A stretch of 17,328 nucleotides of DNA. Origin: Dehalococcoidia bacterium. Its GTDB lineage: Bacteria; Chloroflexota; Dehalococcoidia; GIF9; AB-539-J10. A model generated the notes under the pieces. It searched no databases and was not told the origin of the DNA. It saw nothing but the letters and a program-made list of their open reading frames with translations. Shown one piece after another: positions 1-6,636 of the stretch. The stretch spans positions 1-17,328 of the forward strand of contig JAUWFX010000018.1 of NCBI GenBank assembly GCA_030606765.1. The letters are read 5' to 3'. The first letter of the stretch is position 1. The number at the start of each line of letters is the position of its first letter. The translations under genes were made by a program, and so were the position numbers.

Positions 1-1
1 T

Positions 2-172
2 GCCAAGCTATTCCATATCAAAGAATTTATAGCAAAATCCAGAAGCCCATCGTGTGGCTGTGGGCAAATATACGATGGCACATTTTCCCGGAAACTGATT
101 GATGGCGACGGCGTTACCACAGCATTATTGAAGAGAAACGGAATCAGGGTTATAACCGAAGAAGACTTGTAG
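2..172 (+). CDS. DUF523 family protein, C-terminal part (5' end outside window)
   Basis: Reading from base 2 gives 56 residues to a TAG stop at 170-172, with no start codon in the window, so this is the 3' end of a gene entering from the left. The piece carries the DUF523 C-terminal signature: KSRSPSCGCG with conserved cysteines, IYDGTFSRKLIDGDGV, then ALLKRNGIRVITEEDL as the end of the protein. Members of this family (TudS/YbbK-like) bind an Fe-S cluster through conserved cysteines, and some act as thiouracil desulfidases; that role is family knowledge and not shown here. It points toward the minus-strand DUF167/mtaB pair, so it is not in their operon, although mtaB also deals with sulfur in tRNA. 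A T-run follows the stop, but I see no clear terminator hairpin. Confidence 0.85.
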   Translation, partial: AKLFHIKEFIAKSRSPSCGCGQIYDGTFSRKLIDGDGVTTALLKRNGIRVITEEDL

Positions 173-237
173 CGTTTTTTTAGAAAACAAAATCACCTAC
201 ATGTTTTATGAGGATTTAGAAGCAGGATTTTCTAAGT

Positions 238-279
238 TTAGCCACCGAGCCAGCCTTCGCCTCGAAGAGCTTCACGCAT
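238..279 (-). CDS. possible 13-residue peptide ORF with strong ribosome binding site
   Basis: On the minus strand, GGGAGGTGG (complement of about 283-292) lies a few bases upstream of ATG at 277-279. This opens a short frame reading MREALRGEGWLGG, which stops with TAA at 238-240. It lies 58 bp downstream of the DUF167 stop and could be read from the same transcript. The SD match and spacing are better than those of several real genes nearby, which is the only reason to list it. No homology is recognised. It could equally be a chance ORF or the start of a decayed gene. A small CTTCG/CGAAG inverted repeat lies inside it. Confidence 0.2.
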   Translation of the reverse strand: MREALRGEGWLGG

Positions 280-337
280 TATGCCACCTCCCATTTAGCT
301 ACCTTGCGTAAGTGCAGGACAGTTCTATCTCGCCCCG

Positions 338-559
338 CTACCTCTTCCCAACCTCAACGACTTTATTTCTGCTTCTAAGGCCGCTGAGAATCCTGACTTG
401 GCTTTGGGGAACGCCGAAATGCTCTGCCAGTAATTTGATGACTGCCTGGTTGGCCTTGCCTTCCTTTGGCGGTTCCTTGACTTTGACTATAAAGCTATCG
501 CCTTCCCGGCTAAGCTCTTCAGTCTTGGAACTGGGCTTTACCTTAACCTGGATTTTCAT
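338..559 (-). CDS. DUF167 (YggU) family protein
   Basis: A 73-residue protein starting MKIQVKVKPSSKTEEL and ending SRNKVVEVGKR. It matches the DUF167/YggU family in length (about 75-100 residues usual) and in its conserved core: K-V-K-PPKEGKANQAVIKLLAEHFGV, then SQVRILSG and the final SRxKxV strand. The family is a small alpha/beta fold of unknown biochemical role, often next to membrane or cell-division genes. I chose the ATG at 557-559; a TTG at 560-562 directly before it is also in frame. An AGAGGTG Shine-Dalgarno sits just upstream, inside the end of mtaB. The gene overlaps the mtaB 3' end by 17 bp in another frame, so the two are probably translationally coupled and cotranscribed from the mtaB promoter. 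Confidence 0.85.
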   Translation of the reverse strand: MKIQVKVKPSSKTEELSREGDSFIVKVKEPPKEGKANQAVIKLLAEHFGVPQSQVRILSGLRSRNKVVEVGKR

Positions 560-1820
560 CAATCACCTCTCCCCATATTCCCTGGTTATGAAATTCTACC
601 AGTTTAACAGGTGTTATCTCGTTGTTCAGGAACTTTTCGCTGTGAGTAAAAACCCTGATGTAGTTGCTGGTTAGCCCTGAGTATATGCCGCTTCCGGGAC
701 CGGTTTCCTTCTCCCACAGAACCGGCATAGTTTGCCCCAAAAACTGCTCACAAAAGCTGCGCCGGCAGCTTTGGGATAGCCCTAGCATCCGCTGGTTGCG
801 CTCTGCTTTAACTTTGTCTTTTATCTGCTCGGGCATCCCGGCTGCCGCTGTCTCAGGGCGGGGTGAGAAGGGGAAAACATGGATGTTAGCGAAACCAGCT
901 TGCTGGCAAAAAGAGTAGCTCTGTTCAAACTCTTCATCGCTTTCCCCGGGGAAACCAACCATGATATCTGTAGTGACGGCTACCTCTGGTATCATCTCTT
1001 TAATCAAATTTACTGTTCTCTGATATTGGTCCAGAGAGTAGCTCCTCTTCATCCTTTGAAGCACGGTCTCGCTTCCACTTTGTAGCGCTAAGTGGAAATG
1101 CCGACAAAGTTTTTCATCCTGCCACAGGGCAAGAAATTCAGAGGATATTTCCGAAGGCTGCAAAGACGAGAGACGTAATCTCTCGATGCCGGTACTGGTG
1201 AGAATACGCTGAACCAAATCTCTGAGGTCAGCGCCGTTGTCTTTATAGCTGCCAACTTTTGTCCCGGTGAGAACAACTTCTTTGTAACCGAGGGCCACCT
1301 TTTGCTTCACCTCGTCAATTATCTGGGAAGCGGGCAAGGAATATTCGTGGGGTCTTACTTTGGGAACAATGCAATATGTGCAGGGGCTATGACAGCCATC
1401 TTGAATCTTTATCAGGCTACGAGTCCTAACGGTGGCAGCAAGCACCTGAGATTGTTTTGTTTCACCTTCACCCAGTCCTCTCCCTTCAAGGGAGAGGGTT
1501 TGGGTAAGGGCCAGCAGGTTCTTTTTCTCTGTGTTGTCAACTACGAGGTCAGCAAGCTGAGCTAGCTCTTGGCGACTTCTTTGGGCATAGCAGCCAGTGG
1601 CGATAATCAGGGCCTGGGGATTTCTTCGCCTTGCCAGCCTGAGCCAGTGGCGTGACTTGCGGTCGGCAATATGGGTGACTGTGCAAGTATTGGCAATATA
1701 AATATCTGCCCCGTCACCGGGGGATACAAGTTGAAATCCGGCTTGGCTAAAACGATTAGCCAGAGATTCCGTCTCGGCCTGATTGAGCTTACACCCTAAT
1801 GTGTAGAAAGCTACTCTCAT
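543..1820 (-). CDS. mtaB: MtaB-type tRNA ms2t6A37 methylthiotransferase (radical SAM)
   Basis: A 425-residue MiaB-family enzyme of the MtaB branch, which adds a methylthio group to t6A37 of tRNAs reading ANN codons. The N-terminal UPF0004 domain begins RVAFYTLGCKLNQAE and carries three cysteines (C10, C46, C77) for one 4Fe-4S cluster. The radical SAM domain has GCHSPCTYC (C143, C147, C150) for the second cluster. A TRAM-like tRNA-binding domain covers roughly 355-425. The start is the first ATG; it has no Shine-Dalgarno and lies 8 bp after a consensus -10 box, which suggests a leaderless message. Residues about 108-122 (SLEGRGLGEGETKQ) are encoded by a palindromic repeat and look like an insertion between the first two domains. 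The 3' end overlaps the DUF167 gene. The enzyme class is sure; the MtaB rather than MiaB or RimO assignment rests on the N-terminal and cluster motifs. Confidence 0.92.
   Translation of the reverse strand: MRVAFYTLGCKLNQAETESLANRFSQAGFQLVSPGDGADIYIANTCTVTHIADRKSRHWLRLARRRNPQALIIATGCYAQRSRQELAQLADLVVDNTEKKNLLALTQTLSLEGRGLGEGETKQSQVLAATVRTRSLIKIQDGCHSPCTYCIVPKVRPHEYSLPASQIIDEVKQKVALGYKEVVLTGTKVGSYKDNGADLRDLVQRILTSTGIERLRLSSLQPSEISSEFLALWQDEKLCRHFHLALQSGSETVLQRMKRSYSLDQYQRTVNLIKEMIPEVAVTTDIMVGFPGESDEEFEQSYSFCQQAGFANIHVFPFSPRPETAAAGMPEQIKDKVKAERNQRMLGLSQSCRRSFCEQFLGQTMPVLWEKETGPGSGIYSGLTSNYIRVFTHSEKFLNNEITPVKLVEFHNQGIWGEVIDENPG
1471..1505. repeat. palindromic repeat inside mtaB coding sequence
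   Basis: CCTCTCCCTT (1477-1486) and AAGGGAGAGG (1488-1497) form a near-perfect palindrome around a single central C. CCCA and TGGG extend it on the outside. This CTCTCCCTTCAAGGGAGAG type of hairpin is a common dispersed intergenic palindrome in many bacterial genomes. Here it lies in frame inside mtaB and encodes the low-complexity stretch SLEGRGLGEG. A shorter relative lies at 16307-16324. Confidence 0.75.
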
Positions 1821-1828
1821 TGATATGG

Positions 1829-1858
1829 ATTATATTGATTGTCTGGCGGAATGGTCAA
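1829..1858 (-). promoter_or_regulatory. mtaB promoter, apparently leaderless
   Basis: Read on the minus strand, -35 TTGACC (1853-1858) and -10 TATAAT (1829-1834) are separated by 18 bp. The -10 is a perfect match and the -35 matches five of six bases. Only eight bases separate the -10 from the mtaB ATG, so transcription should start at, or within about three bases of, the start codon. No ribosome binding site is present, which agrees. Confidence 0.7.
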
Positions 1859-1900
1859 ATTATGCTTAATACGTGGTTTTGCTGATTAGGAAGCCCCACC

Positions 1901-1978
1901 TGTCATTGCGAGGAGCCGCAGGCGACGTGGCAATCTCTAAGAAGGATGTGAGATGGCTTCGCTTCGCTCGCAAAAACA
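1901..1978. repeat. GTCATTGCGAG-type dispersed repeat (paired ends)
   Basis: The left end reads TGTCATTGCGAGGAGC and continues through GACGTGGCAATCTC. After a 12-base spacer, GAGATGGCTTCGCTTCGCTC and CGCAAAAACA form a degraded inverted version of the same unit. Elements that begin with GTCATTGCGAG and end GGCAATCTC are well known as dispersed intergenic repeats in several phyla. A second, single-hairpin copy is at 12681-12717. It fills much of the mtaB-recJ divergent region. Confidence 0.7.
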
Positions 1979-1979
1979 T

Positions 1980-2007
1980 TTTGTTAAAGCCTTTTCTGTG
2001 ATATAGT
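1980..2007 (+). promoter_or_regulatory. possible recJ promoter
   Basis: TATAGT (2002-2007) is a good -10 match. TTTGTT (1980-1985) would be a weak -35 at 16 bp spacing. It lies about 40 bp before the recJ start, just outside the repeat, and is the best candidate in this short region. The -35 is poor, so this is tentative. Confidence 0.3.
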
Positions 2008-2046
2008 TAGCGATTCTAGCCAAGGGCATTAAACTAAGGTGCGAAA

Positions 2047-3732
2047 TTGAATCAACGGGCTCAATGGAAAATCCTGCCTCCGGTGCCGGATGAATACTTA
2101 AATGCTTCTGACTTTTCTCCTCTAGTTGCTCAACTTCTCTACAATCGTGGTGTTAAGCCAGAAGAAATCGACCCTTTTTTATCTGCTGACCGTAGGCTGG
2201 AGGGTAATCCCTTCCTCCTTCCTGATATATCACAGGCTGTAAGCAGGGTCTATAAGGCCGTGCTTGCCCGGGAAAAGATTGCAGTCTACGGTGACTTTGA
2301 TGTTGATGGCGTTACAGCCATAGTTATTCTTGTCGAGGGACTGTCAAGGCTTGGTGCTGAAGTTATTACCTATATTCCTGACCGCGTCAACGAAGGCCAC
2401 GGATTAAAGATTTCAGCTCTGGAGAAGCTTCAGACACAGGGGGCTAGTTTGGTTATTACTGTTGATTGTGGCGTAACTGACCTTACAGAGGTAAAACAGG
2501 CTCGAGAAATGGGAATGGATATGATTATCACCGACCACCACATTCCGTTAGGGAGCCTGCCTCGAGCCGTAGCTGTAATTGACCCGAAGCGAAAGGATTC
2601 GATGTATCCCTATCCAGATTTGGCTGGTGCTGGCGTTGCCTTCAAGTTTCTGCAAGCGCTATTCCATAAAGATAGCCGGGAGAAATGGCTAGCTGGATTG
2701 ATGGAGTTAGTAGTTTTAGCCACTGTTACCGATTTAGTTACTCTCGTTGGTGAGAATCGGTACCTGGTAAAGAAAGGGCTGAGAGAGCTTAATAATAGCT
2801 CCCGCGTGGGAATTCAAGAAATGGGTAAATTGGCCGGGCTGAAGCCAGGTGAACTTGATACTGAAGATATCTCCTGGGTACTGGGACCTCGCCTCAATGC
2901 TGCTGGCAGGATGGACAATGCCTCCACCAGCTACCAGCTGCTCACTACTCAGTCACCAGAGGAAGCTCGCCTCCTGGCCCTGGAGCTAGAGAGAAGGAAT
3001 GCCGAGCGGCAAAAATTAACCAAGGAAGTATTAAGCCGAGCGAGGGAGAAACTAGCTGCCAAACTACACCTGCCGGTGCTTATAGACGGTGACGAAAGCT
3101 ACTTCATCGGTGTTATCGGGCTTGTTGCTGGCAAGCTCGTAGATGAATTTTACAAGCCTGCCATTATCATCAGTTTAGGCCCTGAGCTATGTCAGGGTAG
3201 CTGTCGTAGCATAGCTGAATTCGATGTCACAGCTGCTTTAGGAGAATGCCATAACCTGCTTACTACCTTTGGTGGCCATCCCTTAGCCGCTGGCTTCACC
3301 GTAACGCGCCAAAATTTAGCTCAGCTAGAGGAGTGTATTACCAGACTAGCTACGGACCAATTAGGTCAGCTTGACCTTCGCCCGGAAATAGTGATTGATG
3401 CCGAGCTTCCCTTATCTACTTTTAGTGGAGAGACCTTTAACCTTATCAAAAAATTGAGCCCTTTTGGTCGAGGCAACCCACAGCCGACCTTTCTCACTCG
3501 GCAGGTCGAGGTAATCGAGTGTCGTAACTTCGGCAACCAGGGCGAATGGCTCAGACTAAAACTCAAACAAGGAAACATAACCTGGCAAGCTGTAGATTTT
3601 GAATCGCGGAGAACAAGGGAAGAGATTCCATCTCACGTAGATATTGTGTATAACCTGAAAAAAAGTCGCTGGAATGGAAAGGAGGTGCTGAGCCTTAATC
3701 TCCGTGACTTTGCTCCTGCTCAGCTTCGTTAG
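2047..3732 (+). CDS. recJ: single-stranded-DNA-specific 5'-3' exonuclease RecJ
   Basis: A 561-residue protein with the full RecJ layout. The DHH domain has YGDFDVDGVTA (D83, D85, D87), VITVDCG (D140) and TDHH (D163, H164, H165), the Mn/Mg ligands of this nuclease. A middle segment contains GPRLNAAGRMDNA. The DHHA1 domain has FIGVIGLVAGKL, GSCRSIAEFDV and FGGHPLAAGF, and an OB-like C-terminal domain follows. RecJ degrades single-stranded DNA 5' to 3' in recombination, mismatch and base-excision repair. The start is TTG at 2047-2049, chosen because AAGGTG lies five bases before it and no better ATG precedes the conserved N-terminal WKILPPVP segment. Length is normal for a compact RecJ. The 3' end overlaps the end of lgt by 38 bp tail to tail. 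Confidence 0.95.
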   Translation: MNQRAQWKILPPVPDEYLNASDFSPLVAQLLYNRGVKPEEIDPFLSADRRLEGNPFLLPDISQAVSRVYKAVLAREKIAVYGDFDVDGVTAIVILVEGLSRLGAEVITYIPDRVNEGHGLKISALEKLQTQGASLVITVDCGVTDLTEVKQAREMGMDMIITDHHIPLGSLPRAVAVIDPKRKDSMYPYPDLAGAGVAFKFLQALFHKDSREKWLAGLMELVVLATVTDLVTLVGENRYLVKKGLRELNNSSRVGIQEMGKLAGLKPGELDTEDISWVLGPRLNAAGRMDNASTSYQLLTTQSPEEARLLALELERRNAERQKLTKEVLSRAREKLAAKLHLPVLIDGDESYFIGVIGLVAGKLVDEFYKPAIIISLGPELCQGSCRSIAEFDVTAALGECHNLLTTFGGHPLAAGFTVTRQNLAQLEECITRLATDQLGQLDLRPEIVIDAELPLSTFSGETFNLIKKLSPFGRGNPQPTFLTRQVEVIECRNFGNQGEWLRLKLKQGNITWQAVDFESRRTREEIPSHVDIVYNLKKSRWNGKEVLSLNLRDFAPAQLR

Positions 3733-4537
3733 CAAGCCCGGTCACCAAAGCCTGCTTTTTGAATCGGCGCATTCTGATAATAAGCCAGGGCAAAAATACC
3801 GCCAATATTGCTAAGTCCAGAACTTGGGCGTGATAAAGACCCCAGAGCAATGGTTCGCCAATACGGAAAAACCTCACGCCAAAATCACCGGCGGCGAAAA
3901 GGCAAAAACAAAAGAACGCAAGACAGCCTTCGGGTTTAAATTTTCCCCGAAGTCGCCAAACTACAGCAAAAACTATCAGGCCCCATAATAAATGATACAT
4001 CTGAGTGGGGTAAATCGGCACCCCCCAATACTCGGGAGCCAGGGCATCCCGAGGCGTGTAAATCACAGCCCCCGGGAAATACTGAAAAGGACTGGGCTTG
4101 CCAGAGCAGCAGCCGTTTATTGTACAAGCAATCCTGCCTATGCCTAGAGCTAAAGGAGTCCCCACAGCAACGGCATCGCCTATGCTAAGTAGCATGGAAA
4201 AGCGCATTCTCGTTACTCTCATATAGATCAACGCTGCCACAATGACGCCGACTATCATCCCGTTTTGAGCAAGGCCAGCAAAGCCGATAATATCTTGGGG
4301 GTTCGCTACGAAATGCTCCCAGTCGTAGATTACATATGCTAGCCGGGCTCCGACAATGCCGCCAATAATACCCCAGAAGGAAATGCTGTAAATATCACGC
4401 GTGATGCCTAGCCTTTTTGCTTCCCTGATCGTGATGACTAATAGCAACGCGACCGCTACAGCTATCATGATCCCATACCACCGTATCGTTAAGGGGCCAA
4501 TGGTGAAAGCAATGGGGTCTATGCTGATAGTAAGCAT
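3695..4537 (-). CDS. lgt: Lgt-family prolipoprotein diacylglyceryl transferase (divergent)
   Basis: A 280-residue polytopic membrane protein. Lgt transfers diacylglycerol from phosphatidylglycerol to the lipobox cysteine of prolipoproteins. Family features seen: IRWYGIM near the N-terminus (19-24), the Lgt signature GIGRIACTINGCCSG (132-146, R135 matching E. coli R143), PTQMYH (177-182) and several hydrophobic spans. By eye alignment, the residue matching E. coli H103 is N92 (LAQNGMIVG), and the segment that normally reads YGxxRxxxExxR reads F214-AAGD218-FGVR-FFR, lacking the Tyr and first Arg. Either the alignment slips or this is an atypical Lgt. It follows ftsY by 18 bp (likely one transcript), and GGAAAGGA precedes the ATG. 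Family assignment is firm; activity is less certain. Confidence 0.85.
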   Translation of the reverse strand: MLTISIDPIAFTIGPLTIRWYGIMIAVAVALLLVITIREAKRLGITRDIYSISFWGIIGGIVGARLAYVIYDWEHFVANPQDIIGFAGLAQNGMIVGVIVAALIYMRVTRMRFSMLLSIGDAVAVGTPLALGIGRIACTINGCCSGKPSPFQYFPGAVIYTPRDALAPEYWGVPIYPTQMYHLLWGLIVFAVVWRLRGKFKPEGCLAFFCFCLFAAGDFGVRFFRIGEPLLWGLYHAQVLDLAILAVFLPWLIIRMRRFKKQALVTGLANEAEQEQSHGD

Positions 4538-4555
4538 TTATCCTTTCCTTTCCGT

Positions 4556-5476
4556 TTAAGAGAAAATGGCATTGACAAAGACCTCAGCATCAAAGGGAGC
4601 CATGTCCTGTAATTTTTCACCAGTACCAATATAAGAAATGGGTATGTTTAACTGGTCGCAGATGGCAAATATTATGCCGCCTCTGGCTGTGCCATCCAGC
4701 TTGGCCAGGAAAATACCGGTGACGTCCACAGCTTCGGTGAAATGTTTAGCCTGAGCCAGTCCATTTTGCCCTGTGGTAGCGTCCATTACCAGCAAAACTT
4801 GATGAGGGGCTGAAGCATCGTGCTTAGCTACCACTCTCTTTATCTTCTTGAGTTCTTCCATGAGATTAAACTTGGTATGAAGGCGACCAGCAGTATCGAT
4901 AATCACCGCTTGAGCATGGCGGCTATAGCCGGCCTGAACGGCATCATAAGCAACCGCTCCGGGGTCGCCACCTGGTTGATGGGCGATGACTTCGGCATCT
5001 ACTTTCCCTCCCCAGTGTTTAAGCTGCTCAATAGCTGCTGCCCTGAAGGTATCTGCTGCTGCCAGGATAACTCGCTTTCCCTGCGAAGTGAAACCATAGG
5101 CCAGTTTGGCAATGCTCGTCGTCTTGCCCGAGCCATTCACACCGACCGCAAGAATAATATAAGGGGATTCTCCACTTTGCTCAGGAATCGGATTTGCTCT
5201 CGGAGGGATGCTTAATAAGCTTACCATCTCTTCTTTCACAGCTTCCCGTATCTGAGATACCTCTGAAAGCCTGTCCGTTTTCAGCCGCTGTTTGACTTTG
5301 CTCAGGAGTTTGCTTGTGGTCTCTACACCAACATCAGCCGAGACAAGCAACTCTTCCAATTCTTCCCAGACCTCATCCCCAAAAGCGTCCCGGTTAAAAA
5401 TATTAGCTATCTTACCGAACCAGGTTTCCTTGCTTCTTTTTACCCCTGGTTCAGTCTTTTTTAACAAATCGAGCAA
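4556..5476 (-). CDS. ftsY: signal recognition particle receptor FtsY
   Basis: SRP GTPase receptor that docks SRP-ribosome complexes at the inner face of the membrane. With the start used here (306 residues), a helical N domain is followed by the G domain: P-loop GVNGSGKTT (112-120), DTFRAAA (142-148), DTAGR (194-198) and AKLDGTARGG (258-267), where most FtsY proteins have TKLDG. The last motif is GTGEKLQDMAPFDAE. There is no long acidic A domain, so this is a short FtsY. An open frame extends to ATG at 5513-5515, but that stretch overlaps a likely -10 box. I prefer TTG at 5474-5476, which has GGAGG four bases upstream and begins with the typical LDLLKK helix. lgt follows closely downstream. 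Confidence 0.93.
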   Translation of the reverse strand: MLDLLKKTEPGVKRSKETWFGKIANIFNRDAFGDEVWEELEELLVSADVGVETTSKLLSKVKQRLKTDRLSEVSQIREAVKEEMVSLLSIPPRANPIPEQSGESPYIILAVGVNGSGKTTSIAKLAYGFTSQGKRVILAAADTFRAAAIEQLKHWGGKVDAEVIAHQPGGDPGAVAYDAVQAGYSRHAQAVIIDTAGRLHTKFNLMEELKKIKRVVAKHDASAPHQVLLVMDATTGQNGLAQAKHFTEAVDVTGIFLAKLDGTARGGIIFAICDQLNIPISYIGTGEKLQDMAPFDAEVFVNAIFS

Positions 5477-5505
5477 GCTGCCTCCGTAATTGACGGTACC
5501 CGTAT

Positions 5506-5514
5506 ATAATAGCA
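5506..5514 (-). promoter_or_regulatory. possible extended -10 promoter of ftsY
   Basis: The minus strand reads TGC-TATTAT, an extended -10 (TGn plus a 5/6 hexamer). It lies about 30 bp upstream of the preferred ftsY TTG start, with the GGAGG site in between. No good -35 lies at the right distance. If it is real, the longer ATG-initiated version of FtsY could not be made from this transcript. Confidence 0.35.
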
Positions 5515-5552
5515 CAAATGTAGATGACTTTTTAGCTGGCGATTTCTCGTCT

Positions 5553-6158
5553 TTACGGTGAAGGTATAACTGGCTCTTTTCTCAGGAATAAAAGAGGATA
5601 TATGATGTCGCTGGTGCAGCAAGGGAGCCAGACCGCAAGGAATAAAAACAAGAAAATAAAAGGGAGCAGAGGAATCCACTCAGCCTTTCCGAATGCCATG
5701 ATGTAGAATAAGGATGCCCAGGTACTTAACAACACGTGTCCAAAGTGTGGGATTTTGGTTGTTTGCTTCCAATAGCCGATAGCAATGCCAGCCAGTGCCA
5801 GGAGATTTATCCACCATTCCTCGATAAAGGGCACATGAAACTCCATTTGGGCATGAAGTAAGCTTCCTCCTAGATAAGGAATCACGGCATCGCTTATCGT
5901 GGCTATGCCGATGGACCCTGTCCAACCGATCAAAATTGCCATCCAAATTTTGCCTTTCTTGTAACGCATATACATAGCAGTGGTTACAAGTGCGCTCAAT
6001 AACACATGGAGTGGATGTAATGTGTAAAAAATAGTATGAGAGATATGGAAAGGAACGTTGCCTAAAACTATTATAACCGTGATGATAATACCCGTAAGAG
6101 CGCCAAGGGCTGTGAAAGGGATATGCTCTTTGAGTTCTTTTGCTATGCGCTTGCCCAT
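5553..6158 (-). CDS. histidine-rich six-span membrane protein in operon with Fur; candidate metal transporter
   Basis: A 201-residue integral membrane protein with about six hydrophobic spans and no family I can name with certainty. Polar residues inside or at the ends of spans are typical metal ligands: H12, H38, H41, H48, H51, D90, H102, H108, E113, E114, H138, H141, C180, C181, D184. The protein looks internally duplicated. HPLHVLLS (48-54) recurs as HFGHVLLS (138-144), and SDAVIPYL (89-96) recurs as SDIIYPLL (183-190), with similar spacing (39 and 43 residues). The Fur-family gene ends 20 bp upstream, so both should be on one transcript under the dyad operator in front of fur. This context and the ligand pattern suggest metal transport or metal homeostasis at the membrane; that is inference. 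The ftsY gene starts about 75 bp downstream. Confidence 0.75.
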   Translation of the reverse strand: MGKRIAKELKEHIPFTALGALTGIIITVIIVLGNVPFHISHTIFYTLHPLHVLLSALVTTAMYMRYKKGKIWMAILIGWTGSIGIATISDAVIPYLGGSLLHAQMEFHVPFIEEWWINLLALAGIAIGYWKQTTKIPHFGHVLLSTWASLFYIMAFGKAEWIPLLPFIFLFLFLAVWLPCCTSDIIYPLLFLRKEPVIPSP

Positions 6159-6178
6159 TTCTTATTTTGCGAATGGAG

Positions 6179-6601
6179 CTATTTTCTATAACACTGGGAG
6201 CAGAGTCCGGAGAATTCGGAAAGATGATGTTCGGTATGAAAGCCAAAATTCTGGGCGAAGTCGTTTTCCTCTTGACACAATTCTTTGTCGGCAAATTCCT
6301 GAATGGCTCCACAGTGCTGGCAGACCATGAAGCGATGGCAGCCTTCTATGGCATCTAAGCTACACTTTACAAAGCCGCCGCTGGATAGCATTTTGTGAGC
6401 TAGATTGAGGCTGCAAAGCAAATCGAGTATGCGGTAAATGGTAACGTGGTTTAGATGCTTACCTCTGGCGCGCAAAATTTCCTGTATGTCATAAGGGGAA
6501 AGCGGTTTTTCGATTTCTTCCAGCACCTCGAGCACCAGCTTCCGTGGCCTGGTTGCCTTGTGCCCCTGAGCCTGCAAAATTCGAATTGAGTCTCGAACCA
6601 T
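6179..6601 (-). CDS. Fur-family (Fur/Zur-like) metal-responsive repressor
   Basis: A 140-residue protein with the normal Fur layout. A winged-helix DNA-binding domain comes first: ATRPRKLVLEVLEE, PLSPYDIQEIL, then the recognition helix HLNHVTIYRILDLL at about 49-62. The dimerisation domain has H89 and CQHC (C94, C97), GFHTEHHLSEFSG (H122, H125, H126) and CSQC (C134, C137). Two CxxC pairs usually hold a structural zinc, and the His cluster forms the sensing site; iron, zinc or manganese cannot be told apart by eye, though the arrangement resembles Zur. No Shine-Dalgarno precedes the ATG. A -10 box lies six bases away, so the message is probably leaderless. The dyad at 6627-6651 overlaps the -35, which suggests autorepression. 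A histidine-rich membrane protein follows in the same operon. Confidence 0.9.
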   Translation of the reverse strand: MVRDSIRILQAQGHKATRPRKLVLEVLEEIEKPLSPYDIQEILRARGKHLNHVTIYRILDLLCSLNLAHKMLSSGGFVKCSLDAIEGCHRFMVCQHCGAIQEFADKELCQEENDFAQNFGFHTEHHLSEFSGLCSQCYRK

Positions 6602-6607
6602 GGCGGT

Positions 6608-6636
6608 ATTTTACCCGAAGGGAATGCTAAATGCAA
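6608..6636 (-). promoter_or_regulatory. fur promoter, apparently leaderless
   Basis: Minus strand -10 TAAAAT (6608-6613) is spaced 17 bp from TTGCAT (6631-6636), a weak -35. Only six bases separate the -10 from the fur ATG, so transcription should start at the start codon itself. This fits the lack of a ribosome binding site. Confidence 0.5.

Noticed and set aside
173..187. T-run after the DUF523 stop as a terminator
   Set aside because: No stem precedes the T-run.
312..674. 120-codon plus-strand frame at the left
   Set aside because: Lies antisense to DUF167 and the mtaB end, with low-complexity composition and no family features.
5680..6312. 210-codon minus-strand frame overlapping the membrane protein and fur
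   Set aside because: A frame-shifted shadow of two well-supported genes; arginine/serine-rich with no domain.
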